From positions 1-64,000 of the forward strand of contig NZ_MRCC01000011.1 in the NCBI RefSeq assembly GCF_001904655.1: DNA of 64,000 nucleotides. The letters are read 5' to 3'. This document shows positions 18,041 through 26,910 of this stretch, one piece after another. Position numbers and translations under genes: made by a program. The DNA is from Chroogloeocystis siderophila 5.2 s.c.1 (GTDB lineage Bacteria; Cyanobacteriota; Cyanobacteriia; Cyanobacteriales; Chroococcidiopsidaceae). Within the stretch, counting starts at the first letter, position 1. The number at the start of each line of letters is the position of its first letter. A model generated the notes under the pieces. That model was not told the origin of the DNA. It saw only the letters and a program-made list of their open reading frames with translations, and searched no databases.

Positions 18041-19282
18041 ATGGTTTCAGTTGCTCGCAAAAATCTCCTAGAAGATCTGCCGCGCTTTCTTGTAGCCCAA
18101 GCGGGAATTATGTTTGCAGTGAGTCTGGTGACGATTCAGACGGGAATTTTTAATGGCTTTACGCGCTCGACTACCCAAATTATGGAGCATTCGCAAGCTG
18201 ATATTTGGGTGACATCCGAAAGTATTGTGCATCTGGAACTATCTTTACCTATCCCTGCGAGCAAAGTTAATGACGCACAGAAAGTTGTTGGTGTCGCCAA
18301 CGCTGAACCTTTGATGCTTAGAGGTGCAATTTGGCGTAATTCGTTGCAAGAGATTGTTTTAGTGCGAATTATTGGCTTTAATCCCAACGGGCAATTGTTT
18401 ACACCCCAAAATGTTACTCAAGGAAATATCACTGCTCTAGCACAGCCATACACTGTTATGGTAGATGGAACAAATTTAACGACACTCAATGTAAGTGACG
18501 TTGGGGAAGTTGAGGAGATTGCGACTTTACCTGCAAGAGTTGTTGGTGTCACTCAGGGAAATCGTTCTATTATTTCTAATCCGTTCGTATTTACTTCTTT
18601 AGAGAACGCTAACGCCTACGCTAACTCCGGTCAAAGTGCTACTCTGTCTTGCAAATTGCAAGCAGGTTCATCAGATATTCAATGTACTAATGTCTACACA
18701 CAGCCCGATCCTGAGACAACCGCCGCGCCTAAACCACTAGCAGCATCTGACTTGATTACCCATGTATTAATTCAAGCACAGCCAGGAGAAAATTTACAAG
18801 TACTTAAGCAAAGAATAGAAACGGCATTACCTAATACACGTGCTTTTACTCAGGCAGAACTTATTAGACACAATCAACAATTTTGGCAGCAGCGGACAGG
18901 AATTGGTTTTATTTTAGGTCTTAGTACAGTGGTAGGTGTGATTGTTGGAGTTGTTGTTGTTGGGCAAATTCTTTATTCTTCAGTTACAGATCATTTAAAA
19001 GAATTTGGTACGCTCAAGGCAATGGGTGCTTCTGATTGGAAAATCTATAGCGTGATTGTTGAGCAATCCTTGTGGATGGCAATTTTAGGTTATATACCAA
19101 GTATGATTCTATGCTACGGCGTGGGAGCTTGGACGATGGCAACACAGGGAATTATGATTTTGATTACGCCGATGAGTGCGATCGCAATTTTTGGTGTCAC
19201 TGTATTGATGTGCGTCGGTTCTGCTGCATTTGCGATTCAAAAAGTAACTCGCGTCGATCCGGCGATCGTCTTTAAAGCATAA
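18041..19282 (+). CDS. DevC-like ABC transporter permease (MacB/FtsX fold)
   Basis: A 413-residue permease: one N-terminal membrane helix (about 18-38), a large extracytoplasmic MacB-like domain (about 45-285), then three C-terminal helices with the FtsX-like coupling segment DHLKEFGTLKAMGAS. This architecture is that of DevC, the permease of the DevBCA exporter. No adaptor (DevB) or ATPase (DevA) gene adjoins it, so partners must be encoded elsewhere or the gene is an orphan. The segment at about 18600-18625 (gctaacgcctacgctaactc) resembles a short dispersed repeat within the coding sequence. Confidence 0.82.
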   Translation: MVSVARKNLLEDLPRFLVAQAGIMFAVSLVTIQTGIFNGFTRSTTQIMEHSQADIWVTSESIVHLELSLPIPASKVNDAQKVVGVANAEPLMLRGAIWRNSLQEIVLVRIIGFNPNGQLFTPQNVTQGNITALAQPYTVMVDGTNLTTLNVSDVGEVEEIATLPARVVGVTQGNRSIISNPFVFTSLENANAYANSGQSATLSCKLQAGSSDIQCTNVYTQPDPETTAAPKPLAASDLITHVLIQAQPGENLQVLKQRIETALPNTRAFTQAELIRHNQQFWQQRTGIGFILGLSTVVGVIVGVVVVGQILYSSVTDHLKEFGTLKAMGASDWKIYSVIVEQSLWMAILGYIPSMILCYGVGAWTMATQGIMILITPMSAIAIFGVTVLMCVGSAAFAIQKVTRVDPAIVFKA

Positions 19283-19310
19283 TCGAAGCAATTAGTGACC
19301 GCGGAAGGCG

Positions 19311-19357
19311 GTGAACGCAGGCACGGCACCGGAGTTTAACTCCGGTGTATCGTTCAC
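19311..19357. terminator. Two-tier hairpin between convergent genes
   Basis: An outer stem GTGAACG (19311-19317) pairs with CGTTCAC (19351-19357), enclosing a perfect inner hairpin CACCGGAGTT-T-AACTCCGGTG (19327-19347). It sits between a plus-strand permease and a minus-strand small protein, so it could terminate both. It lacks a clear T-run and may equally be a dispersed structural repeat. Confidence 0.5.
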
Positions 19358-19393
19358 TAGCGAATTACAGCTATCCACTAGCCACTCAAAACA

Positions 19394-19693
19394 CTACTTT
19401 TCGTCTTCGTAATACATCGGTGGCTCAACTGCAAAGTTGTCTAGCCTACCTGACTCATCAACAACATAGCCATCGGTAGTCGGTAATCCTGTTCCTTCTT
19501 CTTGTTCTGCCAAGACTTCAACTTGATGGACACTTTCTTCTGTGTCTGTGTTAGATGGGATGACAGCATCTGGAGGATTAACGTCAATGGTTTGTGCCAT
19601 TTGTACGCCGTAGTGATTGTCTCCCGGTGCGCCTCTCCCTGGTTCAGCTTCACGAGGATCTTCCGGCAATACTTGCTCTGGTTCGTTAATCAT
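19394..19693 (-). CDS. Small acidic, probably disordered conserved protein
   Basis: A 99-residue protein rich in Glu, Asp and Pro, with no Cys and a single Lys at the very C-terminus (PMYYEDEK). No hydrophobic core segments are visible, which suggests intrinsic disorder. Similar short acidic proteins occur in cyanobacterial genomes without assigned function. It lies downstream of an SDR gene on the same strand with a 176-base gap. The frame is clean, and its composition is unlike the alternate frame, which is rich in Thr and Lys. Confidence 0.6.
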   Translation of the reverse strand: MINEPEQVLPEDPREAEPGRGAPGDNHYGVQMAQTIDVNPPDAVIPSNTDTEESVHQVEVLAEQEEGTGLPTTDGYVVDESGRLDNFAVEPPMYYEDEK

Positions 19694-19869
19694 AATAGTT
19701 TACTCTCTGCTTCAAACTTGAGAAAGAGCAATCAATAGTCAACTGCTCAGCTTCTTTGAAAATAGCCCACTATGTATCAGGAGTATCTCTTTCGTAGGAA
19801 TTAAATTAGCGTAGATTCAACACCAAAGCGATTTGCTATTGGCGTTTAGCTAGATGCCAATTGCAAAGC

Positions 19870-20889
19870 TTAAGCGTCGTTTCCAGGTAACAAGGCTTTT
19901 AAAACGGTAGCAACTCCTAATGTTGCAGCCGCTACAGCGCCCCACTTAATTGGTGGATTCTTATCAAGCCAGTCGCTGAAACTTGGTATCGTGAGGTTGC
20001 TGAAGTCTCCCTCTACTCGGTCGTAGCCTTCAATCGGTTCAAATACGTTGTGTGGTGCATCTTCTGATTTTGGTTCGTTGGTACGTTGTCCAGGAAAACC
20101 AATGATCAGCAATAACGCATCAAATAATTGTGGCGAAACTTTTTGTAGCAAATCAACAACTTTGCCGACATCTCCTACGATAAAATCGCGTGTGGGATGC
20201 TCAGCAGTATACACAATAGCATCCGCAACTAGGCTGGGTTGATAGTAGGGTGGTACTCCTGTTGGTTTTACACCTAATTTCGTGCGGACTTTGTTGTAGT
20301 AAGGTGTATTAATCACCGAAGGCATAATGTTTGTGATGCTGATCGGAATACCTTCGTGCATTAATTCAACACGTAGAGATTCTAAAAGTCCTTCTACCCC
20401 ATGTTTTGAGGCAGAATAAGGGCTTTGTAGTGGAATCGCGCGTCTTGCTTCTACTGAAGAAATGCTAATGAATGCGCCACGCCCTTCGCGTTTGAGGTGC
20501 GGTAGTGCAGCCATCGCGCCGTACGCTTGTCCAGTGAGGTTAACATCAATAACGCGCTTAAATTCTTCTGGCGTAATTTTTTCAAAAGGCGCGAGTACTC
20601 CTGTCGCAGCCGCATGAACCCAGGTGTCTAGTCTACCGTAAACTTGTACGGTTTTATCTGCGATCGCTTTTACCTGCTCAAAATCACTTACATCCGCAAG
20701 AACATAGATCGCGTCGCCGCCCATGCGTTGAATTTCTTCGACAAGGGACCGCAATCCTGATTCACTTCTTGCTGCAACGACAACCTTCGCCCCACGCTTA
20801 GCAAACTGTAACGCTGTCTCTCTGCCAATTCCACTCGAAGCGCCCACAATTGCAACAACTTGTTGATTTATTGATTTAAGCTGAGTCAC
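19870..20889 (-). CDS. Short-chain dehydrogenase/reductase (SDR) with C-terminal membrane segment
   Basis: A 339-residue SDR oxidoreductase. The NAD(P)-binding GASSGIGRETALQF motif starts near residue 16, the downstream strand VVVAARSE suggests NADP preference, the catalytic Ser lies in ISISSVEAR and the Tyr-x-x-x-Lys is YSASKHG. A C-terminal extension of about 80 residues ends with a hydrophobic stretch (WGAVAAATLGVATVLKALL) that could anchor it to a membrane. The family reduces or oxidises hydroxyl/keto groups; the substrate is unknown. Confidence 0.88.
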   Translation of the reverse strand: MTQLKSINQQVVAIVGASSGIGRETALQFAKRGAKVVVAARSESGLRSLVEEIQRMGGDAIYVLADVSDFEQVKAIADKTVQVYGRLDTWVHAAATGVLAPFEKITPEEFKRVIDVNLTGQAYGAMAALPHLKREGRGAFISISSVEARRAIPLQSPYSASKHGVEGLLESLRVELMHEGIPISITNIMPSVINTPYYNKVRTKLGVKPTGVPPYYQPSLVADAIVYTAEHPTRDFIVGDVGKVVDLLQKVSPQLFDALLLIIGFPGQRTNEPKSEDAPHNVFEPIEGYDRVEGDFSNLTIPSFSDWLDKNPPIKWGAVAAATLGVATVLKALLPGNDA

Positions 20890-21054
20890 TTTTACTCCTA
20901 AAATTTTTGCACCCTCGTAGCTTTCCTAAGCCAGAAAGCTTTATGAACTTTTATTAATTAAATTAGAAAAATTTTAAGGAGATAGACATCAGCCATAAGA
21001 TTGACAAATAGAAAAGTCTATGCGGAAAGAAAAATATAACATAGCATCGAGATG

Positions 21055-21594
21055 TTACTTCTCATCTGTAAGTTTTGCGCGATACTTGCGTTTGAGAAGT
21101 TTTCCCCAACGGCGATCGTAAGGATGAACTTGCGTTGTCAACTTGTCATCTTGAAAGACCGAACGTCCTTCATTCACCCATTGAAAAATACTACCCTCAA
21201 GGTTGTATACGTGCTTGTAACCAGCCTCAGCTAACTTTGTCGCGATTTTTGCGCTACGATAGCCTACTGAGCAATAAACGACAATTGGTGTCTCGCGTGA
21301 TTCAGGTAAAGCAGATAGGTCAGGTTGCTGGGGATCGATGTGTCGCGCTTGTTGCAGATGACTCAGTTGATATTCCGCTGCATTGCGGGTGTCGAGTAAA
21401 ACAGGTTGTGGCTGTTGAGAATTTTGCCATTGTGCCAATTGTTGGGTAGTCAACGGTTGAACTGTGGGAAACTTACGTTTGATCAAACGTTTCAAAATCG
21501 CAAAAGCAAGCGATCGCCAATTCAACAACCCGACAACTCCCAAAAACATGACTATTAAGCCCCAAATAATCTTGCTATCCAACTCAATCGTCAT
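21055..21594 (-). CDS. Membrane-anchored rhodanese-like domain protein
   Basis: A 179-residue protein with an N-terminal membrane helix (about 8-30) and a single rhodanese domain (about 45-150). The active-site loop is CSVGYRS, with the catalytic Cys following VVY, and the typical NLEGSIFQWVNEG segment is close behind. Rhodaneses carry persulfide sulfur on this Cys; single-domain anchored versions may deliver sulfur or act in redox signalling. It stands alone, upstream of nothing obviously related. Confidence 0.85.
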   Translation of the reverse strand: MTIELDSKIIWGLIVMFLGVVGLLNWRSLAFAILKRLIKRKFPTVQPLTTQQLAQWQNSQQPQPVLLDTRNAAEYQLSHLQQARHIDPQQPDLSALPESRETPIVVYCSVGYRSAKIATKLAEAGYKHVYNLEGSIFQWVNEGRSVFQDDKLTTQVHPYDRRWGKLLKRKYRAKLTDEK

Positions 21595-21725
21595 AACCGC
21601 TAATCATAATGTGCGATCACGCTGCACTTAGATTATTACGAAAAGTTTAATATTAGGCGAGTGAATGGTTCATACAATAAAGATTAATGTTAGGATTTGG
21701 CAACTTAGATCATCTAGGTAACTGA

Positions 21726-22055
21726 ATGTTTGTCAACACTCTTGCAGAACTTTCACGTACTCACTGCATTGCTCTATGTGCAGTTTTAGTTCCTGCTAAC
21801 TTAATTGCTACCTCACTGACAATGCTGCTAACTGTACTACGGCGTCCTATGTCTCAGGTATGGCAATCAGCCGGAATTGCTAGTATCTTTGCAGTGTTGA
21901 TGTTACTGCACGTCTGGACTTGGTTTATGGTGGGAGTTGTTATGCCTCCAACATACATCTTGCTATGCTTAGCAAGCACTTGTTTATTAACTAATCTCAG
22001 CTCAATTATTGTTGCCAGACGCCTTGCAGTAAAGCAGCCTGTAGTAGCACAATAA
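21726..22055 (+). CDS. Hypothetical membrane protein
   Basis: A 109-residue hydrophobic protein with three predicted membrane segments (about 15-38, 48-75 and 76-100) and a short charged tail. No family was recognised. Open frame, good composition and a terminator-like hairpin 30 bases after the stop support a real gene. Confidence 0.6.
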   Translation: MFVNTLAELSRTHCIALCAVLVPANLIATSLTMLLTVLRRPMSQVWQSAGIASIFAVLMLLHVWTWFMVGVVMPPTYILLCLASTCLLTNLSSIIVARRLAVKQPVVAQ

Positions 22056-22084
22056 TTTTTGCTTGGCGATGGATGCGATCACTA

Positions 22085-22130
22085 CTAGTTCAAGATAACT
22101 TCTCAAATGTCAAAAGTTATTTTGAGCTAG
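22085..22130 (+). terminator. Imperfect 17-bp hairpin after a membrane protein gene
   Basis: CTAGTTCAAGATAACTT (22085-22101) pairs with AAGTTATTTTGAGCTAG (22114-22130) at 15 of 17 positions, with a 12-base loop. It lies 30 bases after the preceding stop codon and is followed by AT-rich sequence, so it is a likely transcription terminator. Confidence 0.55.
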
Positions 22131-22487
22131 CTTTAATTAAATTTTTGGCAATAGCAATAGATTTAATTTATAAACGAGCTATTGCTCTTGTGTTAGTGTC
22201 ATTTCTTATCTAAATGCTTTTCTTAATATCTACAATACATCTACAATAAACTTTTCTCTAGTTTAAACAGGTAAATACGTAGTCAAATTAGATACTTTAC
22301 ATAAAATGAAAAAGAGAAATTGACGGTAATAACCGCTTACCAAATTCAATAATGATATGAATTTCTTTTAGTGTAGTCTAAAATACTTTCAGTTTAAATA
22401 CTTAAGCTTTTTGGTATAGAACTAGAGATAGATGAATAAAGAAAAGCTTAAAGATTAATTTCAGTATATAAGTTTACTGAAATTTCT
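22131..22487. other. AT-rich spacer
   Basis: The 357 bases before the methyltransferase gene are strongly AT-rich, with no open frame of coding quality and no RNA gene recognised. They presumably include its promoter. Confidence 0.4.
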
Positions 22488-23201
22488 ATGCTCACTTCAC
22501 TCCAGTCGCTAAAAGATATTTTCTTTTGCCCAGAAGAGTCTGATTTTTATGCTTTTTGCATAGAATCATTAGTATTAAATAAGTGTTCTGCGTTAAAAGC
22601 AATAGTTGAATTTGGCTCCGGTGATGGTAGTCCAGTTATTAAATCACTACTGAGAACAAGATTTCCTGGTGTGATACATGGGTTTGAAGTTAATCATTTA
22701 GCTTACGAAGCTGCCCAATCAAAAATCGAAGCCTTCGGTTTAGCGAGTCATTACATAATACATAATGCATCTTTTTTTGATGCCGCACACCAAGCCGAGT
22801 ATTTAATCTCAAATCCACCTTATCTTCCTGCTAAGGATAATAAGATATATCAACCATTTCTGCATGGAGGAATTGATGGAATTACGATTACCCAAAAGCT
22901 TTTATCTTTGGCTTACGAAAATGTACTCGTAATGATTTCTAGTTACTCTAATCCTGAAAGCCTCATAGATTACGCGATCACAAGAGGCTACGGTACTGCT
23001 GATTTTATAGTTTCACCATTGAAGTTTGGTTACTATAGTTCTGACCCTAAAGTACAACAAAGAATTACTGAGTTAAGAAAAAATAATCAAGCTTTTTACT
23101 CCGATAATATTTATATGCTAGCAGGCGTATTGTTTACAAAACAGCAGAAATTAACATCCGATTTATCGAAAGAATTAGTTCAAGTGATGACAGCTTTATA
23201 A
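22488..23201 (+). CDS. SAM-dependent methyltransferase-like protein (NPPY motif)
   Basis: A 237-residue Rossmann-fold methyltransferase. The SAM-binding motif I is EFGSGDGSPV (near 44), an acidic residue follows strand 2 (HGFEVNHLAYEAA), and the catalytic-type motif is SNPPYLPA (near 107). N/D-PPY is used by N-methyltransferases acting on amide, adenine or guanine nitrogens (PrmC, HemK, DNA methylases). No target-recognition domain is visible, so a small molecule or protein substrate is more likely than DNA. It stands alone between AT-rich flanks and could be acquired DNA. Confidence 0.72.
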   Translation: MLTSLQSLKDIFFCPEESDFYAFCIESLVLNKCSALKAIVEFGSGDGSPVIKSLLRTRFPGVIHGFEVNHLAYEAAQSKIEAFGLASHYIIHNASFFDAAHQAEYLISNPPYLPAKDNKIYQPFLHGGIDGITITQKLLSLAYENVLVMISSYSNPESLIDYAITRGYGTADFIVSPLKFGYYSSDPKVQQRITELRKNNQAFYSDNIYMLAGVLFTKQQKLTSDLSKELVQVMTAL

Positions 23202-23273
23202 ATCTTTCTGCTATTGAATTAGCCATCAAAATACATCCCCCAACTATCAACAATGTGAGGGACGTAAGTTTAT

Positions 23274-24398
23274 TTATTTAACTTGCAAACGATCCGCTTC
23301 TTTTGCTGATCGCACGATTGCAACTCCGGCGCGATCGCCCATAAGTTTTTCTTGGTCGTATCCGAGTAAAAGTTCCCAAGCTTGTTCTGGGTACTTATCA
23401 GCTAAAGGTAAAGCAACATCGTCCAACATCCAGCGTCCGTGACGTTCGTCTTCGCGAATGTGCAACTCCCAATAACCCATTGCTGCTTGTGATAAACCCA
23501 AACGTTGCGCAGCGGTAAGATAGTTACGATAAGCCGCAGGTCCTGCTACCTCAAAATAAGTTAGCCCGCCATTGTAGCGCAGGAAATAACGCTTGCATTC
23601 AGTTACTAAAAAGTTGTGGTTAGCGCAAGCTAGCACTTCCCAAGGCACTAAATCAAAATACGCTTCGGGTTCGGTGTTCATACCAAACTCGGATAGCATT
23701 TGAGCAAAATACGTCGAGTGCTTGCGCGATAAGCGACCGTTGCCATATTCTTCGATTAATACCCTAGTGAGTGTTGCTTGGACTTCATTCGCTGCACCAC
23801 CCAGAATTCTTGACAGGCGGCTTCCTTCAACTAATCCATCAAAAGAACCAATCGCGAGTATCCGGCGATATCCAGCTTCAGTCGTTTGTTCGCGGATATA
23901 ACGGCTATCTTCAGATGGTGGGGGATCGAGATCGCGCGCACCGCGATTCATTAGCCCTTGCTTGACATCTTCTTGTTGCAGTGCAGCAACATCAATTTGG
24001 GCGAGTTCCCATGCTTGCCAAGGTGCTTCGATGCGATCGCGGACACTACGTAAGTAAGCTGAACGTTCGTTCGTATAGTGGCGCAAATCGTCGTACCAAA
24101 ATAACTTGAGACGGTTAATGCGATACAACACCCGCTGTAAAAAGCGATGCGCGGCTGTATCATTAGAATTGGTGTGATAGGCGTCTTGGATAGCGCGATC
24201 GAGCGATGCTTCAAATTGACTGGCAAGTTCGGGTTGGGAAGCCAGATTCTCGTCTAAATTTATCATGTCGAGCAGTGCTATAAATTGCTGCTCGGTGTCA
24301 GTGTATACAGTTTGGTTGGTTTGTGTAATCATCGCCGTACGCGGTAATGCTTCGGATAACATTGAACAAGTATCTACAATTGTCCGTAACGATCGCAT
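23274..24398 (-). CDS. Iron-containing redox enzyme (heme-oxygenase-like di-iron oxidase family)
   Basis: A 374-residue protein of the iron-containing redox enzyme (HDO) family, all-helical with a late His-rich signature: ELHIREDERHGRWMLDDV, whose Glu/His/Asp residues suit a di-iron site, after an earlier helix ending TEPEAYFD. Characterised members (UndA, BesC, SznF central domain) carry out oxidative decarboxylation, fragmentation or N-oxygenation. The start at 24398 is supported by a GGAG eight bases upstream; a second candidate is 24332 (MITQTNQ). It is divergent from the epimerase at 24496. The substrate is unknown. Confidence 0.78.
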   Translation of the reverse strand: MRSLRTIVDTCSMLSEALPRTAMITQTNQTVYTDTEQQFIALLDMINLDENLASQPELASQFEASLDRAIQDAYHTNSNDTAAHRFLQRVLYRINRLKLFWYDDLRHYTNERSAYLRSVRDRIEAPWQAWELAQIDVAALQQEDVKQGLMNRGARDLDPPPSEDSRYIREQTTEAGYRRILAIGSFDGLVEGSRLSRILGGAANEVQATLTRVLIEEYGNGRLSRKHSTYFAQMLSEFGMNTEPEAYFDLVPWEVLACANHNFLVTECKRYFLRYNGGLTYFEVAGPAAYRNYLTAAQRLGLSQAAMGYWELHIREDERHGRWMLDDVALPLADKYPEQAWELLLGYDQEKLMGDRAGVAIVRSAKEADRLQVK

Positions 24399-24495
24399 CG
24401 CAATACTCCACTCTAGAGGTAGATCATTGAGGAGACAAGAAAGATGCTAGATTCGCTCTGGAGCAGTTGAGATGACACCAGTGAGTGTAAGTTAA

Positions 24496-25416
24496 ATGAA
24501 AGTAGCAATTACAGGAGCCACAGGATTTGTTGGCAGTCGCTTGGTAGAACGCCTCCACGCGCAAGGCGACCAAGTGCTAGTGTTTACGCGCAATTCCACA
24601 AGCGCGCAACGAGTTTTTCCCAAGGAAGTTTACTCGAATGTAGAAATTGTCGCATATAGCCCTCGCGAATCAGGTGCTTGGCAAAACGCGATCGCCGGTT
24701 GTGATGCGGTTGTCAATCTAGCAGGCGAATCGATCGCCGAAGGACGGTGGACACCTCAACGCAAGCAAGAAATCTTTCAAAGTCGGCAGCTTGGTACACA
24801 AAGAATCGTCGAAGCGATCGCTAAAGCAAACCCTAAACCCAAAGTTTTAGTCAATGCTTCTGCGATTGGTTATTATGGCACGAGTGAAACGGAAACTTTT
24901 GATGAAACAAGTACATCCGGTAATGATTTTCTTGCCGAAGTTTGTCGTGCCTGGGAAGCGGAAGCACAGAAAGTTTTAGATTATGGAGTTCGCCTAGTTA
25001 TTTTAAGATTTGGTATTGTCTTAGGCATGGGCGGTGCGATCGCGCGGATGGTGACTCCCTTTAAACTTTTTGCTGGCGGTCCAATCGGTAGCGGTCGTCA
25101 GTGGTTTTCCTGGATTCACCGCGACGACGTAGTAAGTTTAATTATTGCCGCAATTCAACGCGAAGACATTCAAGGCGTCCTCAACGCCACTGCGCCTAAT
25201 CCTGTACGGATGGCAGAATTTTGTCAAACGATGGGAGAAGTGATGAATCGTCCTTCTTGGCTACCAGTACCAGGTTTTGCGATCGAGGCGCTTTTAGGAG
25301 ATGGTGCAATTGTTGTGCTAGAAGGGCAGAAAGTCTTACCGCAACGCGCACAAGCCTATAATTTTGAGTTTCAGTATCCGAATGTTAAACAAGCCTTAGC
25401 AGATATTTTGTCATGA
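24496..25416 (+). CDS. TIGR01777-family NAD-dependent epimerase/SDR-like protein
   Basis: A 306-residue extended-SDR protein. N-terminal nucleotide-binding GATGFVGSRLVERL, followed by NLAGESIAEGRW, the family hallmark, and ASAIGYYG with the catalytic Tyr, then WFSWIHRDD and LNATAPNPV, match TIGR01777 (YfcH/SulA-like). The C-terminus has the DUF1731 region (LPVPGFAIEALLGDG). These proteins bind NADP, but their physiological reaction is not established; some affect cell division or tetrapyrrole metabolism. Confidence 0.9.
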   Translation: MKVAITGATGFVGSRLVERLHAQGDQVLVFTRNSTSAQRVFPKEVYSNVEIVAYSPRESGAWQNAIAGCDAVVNLAGESIAEGRWTPQRKQEIFQSRQLGTQRIVEAIAKANPKPKVLVNASAIGYYGTSETETFDETSTSGNDFLAEVCRAWEAEAQKVLDYGVRLVILRFGIVLGMGGAIARMVTPFKLFAGGPIGSGRQWFSWIHRDDVVSLIIAAIQREDIQGVLNATAPNPVRMAEFCQTMGEVMNRPSWLPVPGFAIEALLGDGAIVVLEGQKVLPQRAQAYNFEFQYPNVKQALADILS

Positions 25417-25434
25417 AGCTGAGCGTAATGCTGG

Positions 25435-25692
25435 TTAACTTTTGGGCTGTTGTCGTAAATTTAACCGCTTGAATATCCAGCCGATTAATCCACTGATGAT
25501 TGAACCAGCCATAAGGATGCCAATCGCAGGTGTAAATACTGGCTGCCATAGTTTGTACCAAAGATCTAAACCAAGCGGAATATTAAGCGTATGACCAATT
25601 ACGGCGATCGCGAGCCAAAAAAAGCTAAGTAAAACAAGAAAAAAATCTGCAACTAAGGCAGTATTTAACCAGTAGAGTAGTTTTTCTTTCAT
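25435..25692 (-). CDS. Small membrane protein, hypothetical
   Basis: An 85-residue protein with two hydrophobic helices (about 12-35 and 50-72) and basic ends, predicted to be a plasma or thylakoid membrane protein. Conserved-looking small proteins of this size occur in cyanobacteria, but no family was recognised. It converges with the epimerase gene (18 bases between stops). Confidence 0.6.
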   Translation of the reverse strand: MKEKLLYWLNTALVADFFLVLLSFFWLAIAVIGHTLNIPLGLDLWYKLWQPVFTPAIGILMAGSIISGLIGWIFKRLNLRQQPKS

Positions 25693-25761
25693 TTATTTAG
25701 AAATAATCGCACCTTTTTAAGCTATGGGGTAGACAAAACATCTAGCCTATAGCCTCTGGCT

Positions 25762-26181
25762 TTAATTAAACAACCAGCTTTGTACTCGCTGAAGACTTTT
25801 CCAGTCGGGTTTGCGGGTTAAACCATCATTAATACTTTGTTTGACTTCATCACGCATTTCCGAGTCAATCATCATCAATTGCATCGCATAATCGACGTGT
25901 TCGCGTACTCCTTTTTGACCTGTTTCTAGCATGGCAACTGCTAGATTAACTCTAGCTTGGGGGTCATGGGGATGTAGTTTTACTGCTTTTTGTGCGGCTT
26001 TGTACGCCAAGCTAGGTTTGTTGTTAAGTAGATAAATCCACGCCAAACACGTCCACGCGGCGCTACTTTTTGGAGCGCGATCGCAAATGTCTTGAAAAAC
26101 CGAAATTAAACTTGCTGGATCTTCACCAGCTTTATAACGTTCTATAGCTGTGTCAAATAAAGAGCTAAGCGTTTCTGTCAT
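25762..26181 (-). CDS. TPR-repeat protein
   Basis: A 139-residue helical protein with tetratricopeptide-like repeats: AAWTCLAWIYLLNNKPSLAY and AVKLHPHDPQARVNLAVAML follow the TPR pattern of W/L-G-Y-A-F-A-P positions. It is probably a protein-protein adaptor. It is upstream of the small membrane protein on the same strand and downstream of the Fe-S carrier gene. The partner is unknown. Confidence 0.75.
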   Translation of the reverse strand: MTETLSSLFDTAIERYKAGEDPASLISVFQDICDRAPKSSAAWTCLAWIYLLNNKPSLAYKAAQKAVKLHPHDPQARVNLAVAMLETGQKGVREHVDYAMQLMMIDSEMRDEVKQSINDGLTRKPDWKSLQRVQSWLFN

Positions 26182-26214
26182 TACTGAGTAAGTGAAAATA
26201 AACGTACCAAAAAA

Positions 26215-26282
26215 AACTGGTAATTGGTAATTGGTCAGGGGAAAGCTTCTCTAATACCTATTACCCATTACCTCTTACCGGC
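26215..26282. repeat. Degenerate TTACC/GGTAATT spacer repeat
   Basis: GGTAATTGGTAATTGGT is followed by CTATTACCCATTACCTCTTACC, direct and inverted copies of a short heptamer-like unit. Such low-complexity runs are common in cyanobacterial spacers; related scraps lie near 4280, 6080 and 10970. No function is evident. Confidence 0.4.
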
Positions 26283-26310
26283 GCTAAGGCTTTACAAAAT
26301 ACCAGCTTCA

Positions 26311-26667
26311 TCAAACTCCAAACGATTTACCGCATCCACAAGTTTGGTTAGCGTTGGGGTTGGTAAATTGGAATCCACCACCAATCATCGCATCACTATA
26401 GTCGAGCATTAAACCATAGAGGTATAACATACTTTTGCGATCGCAAACAATTTTGAAACCATCGTAATCATACACTTCATCATCGCTACGAATTTTGCTG
26501 GGGTCTTCAAAATCCATCAGATAAGACATTCCCGAACAGCCGCCTTGGCGAACACCGACACGCAAACACAAATCTTTTCCTTGGCGATCACGAAGGAATA
26601 GTACTTGGCGTAAAGCTGCTTCACTGAGTAGAATACCGCGTTGTTGTGAGGGAACTGCTTGCACCAT
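26311..26667 (-). CDS. A-type iron-sulfur cluster carrier (IscA/SufA/HesB family)
   Basis: A 118-residue A-type Fe-S assembly protein. The three cluster-binding Cys are in GGCSGMSY and in the C-terminal TCGCGKSF, the arrangement diagnostic of IscA/SufA/ErpA/HesB. It accepts and passes on Fe-S clusters in the cytosol. The family is certain; assigning SufA versus IscA is not possible from context because no other suf/isc genes adjoin it. Confidence 0.95.
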   Translation of the reverse strand: MVQAVPSQQRGILLSEAALRQVLFLRDRQGKDLCLRVGVRQGGCSGMSYLMDFEDPSKIRSDDEVYDYDGFKIVCDRKSMLYLYGLMLDYSDAMIGGGFQFTNPNANQTCGCGKSFGV

Positions 26668-26910
26668 AAGTCGATTAAACTCCTGAGATTTTTAGCGTAA
26701 ACTGATGTCAGCTTTTTCGTTTATTTTAACGGTTTAGATACAAAGGTTTGAGGAATTGTACTCTACTCCTTTAAAAGCACTCCAAAGGTTTCTATCCTAG
26801 AATTGATGGGTTAAATACAGATAAGCTTTTTGACCCGCAAGCAGGGGAGACTTGTAAAAAGGCTCTTAAGGTCGTGCTTCTCAACCGCATTTTCTGGTTA
26901 GCTTGGTTAT

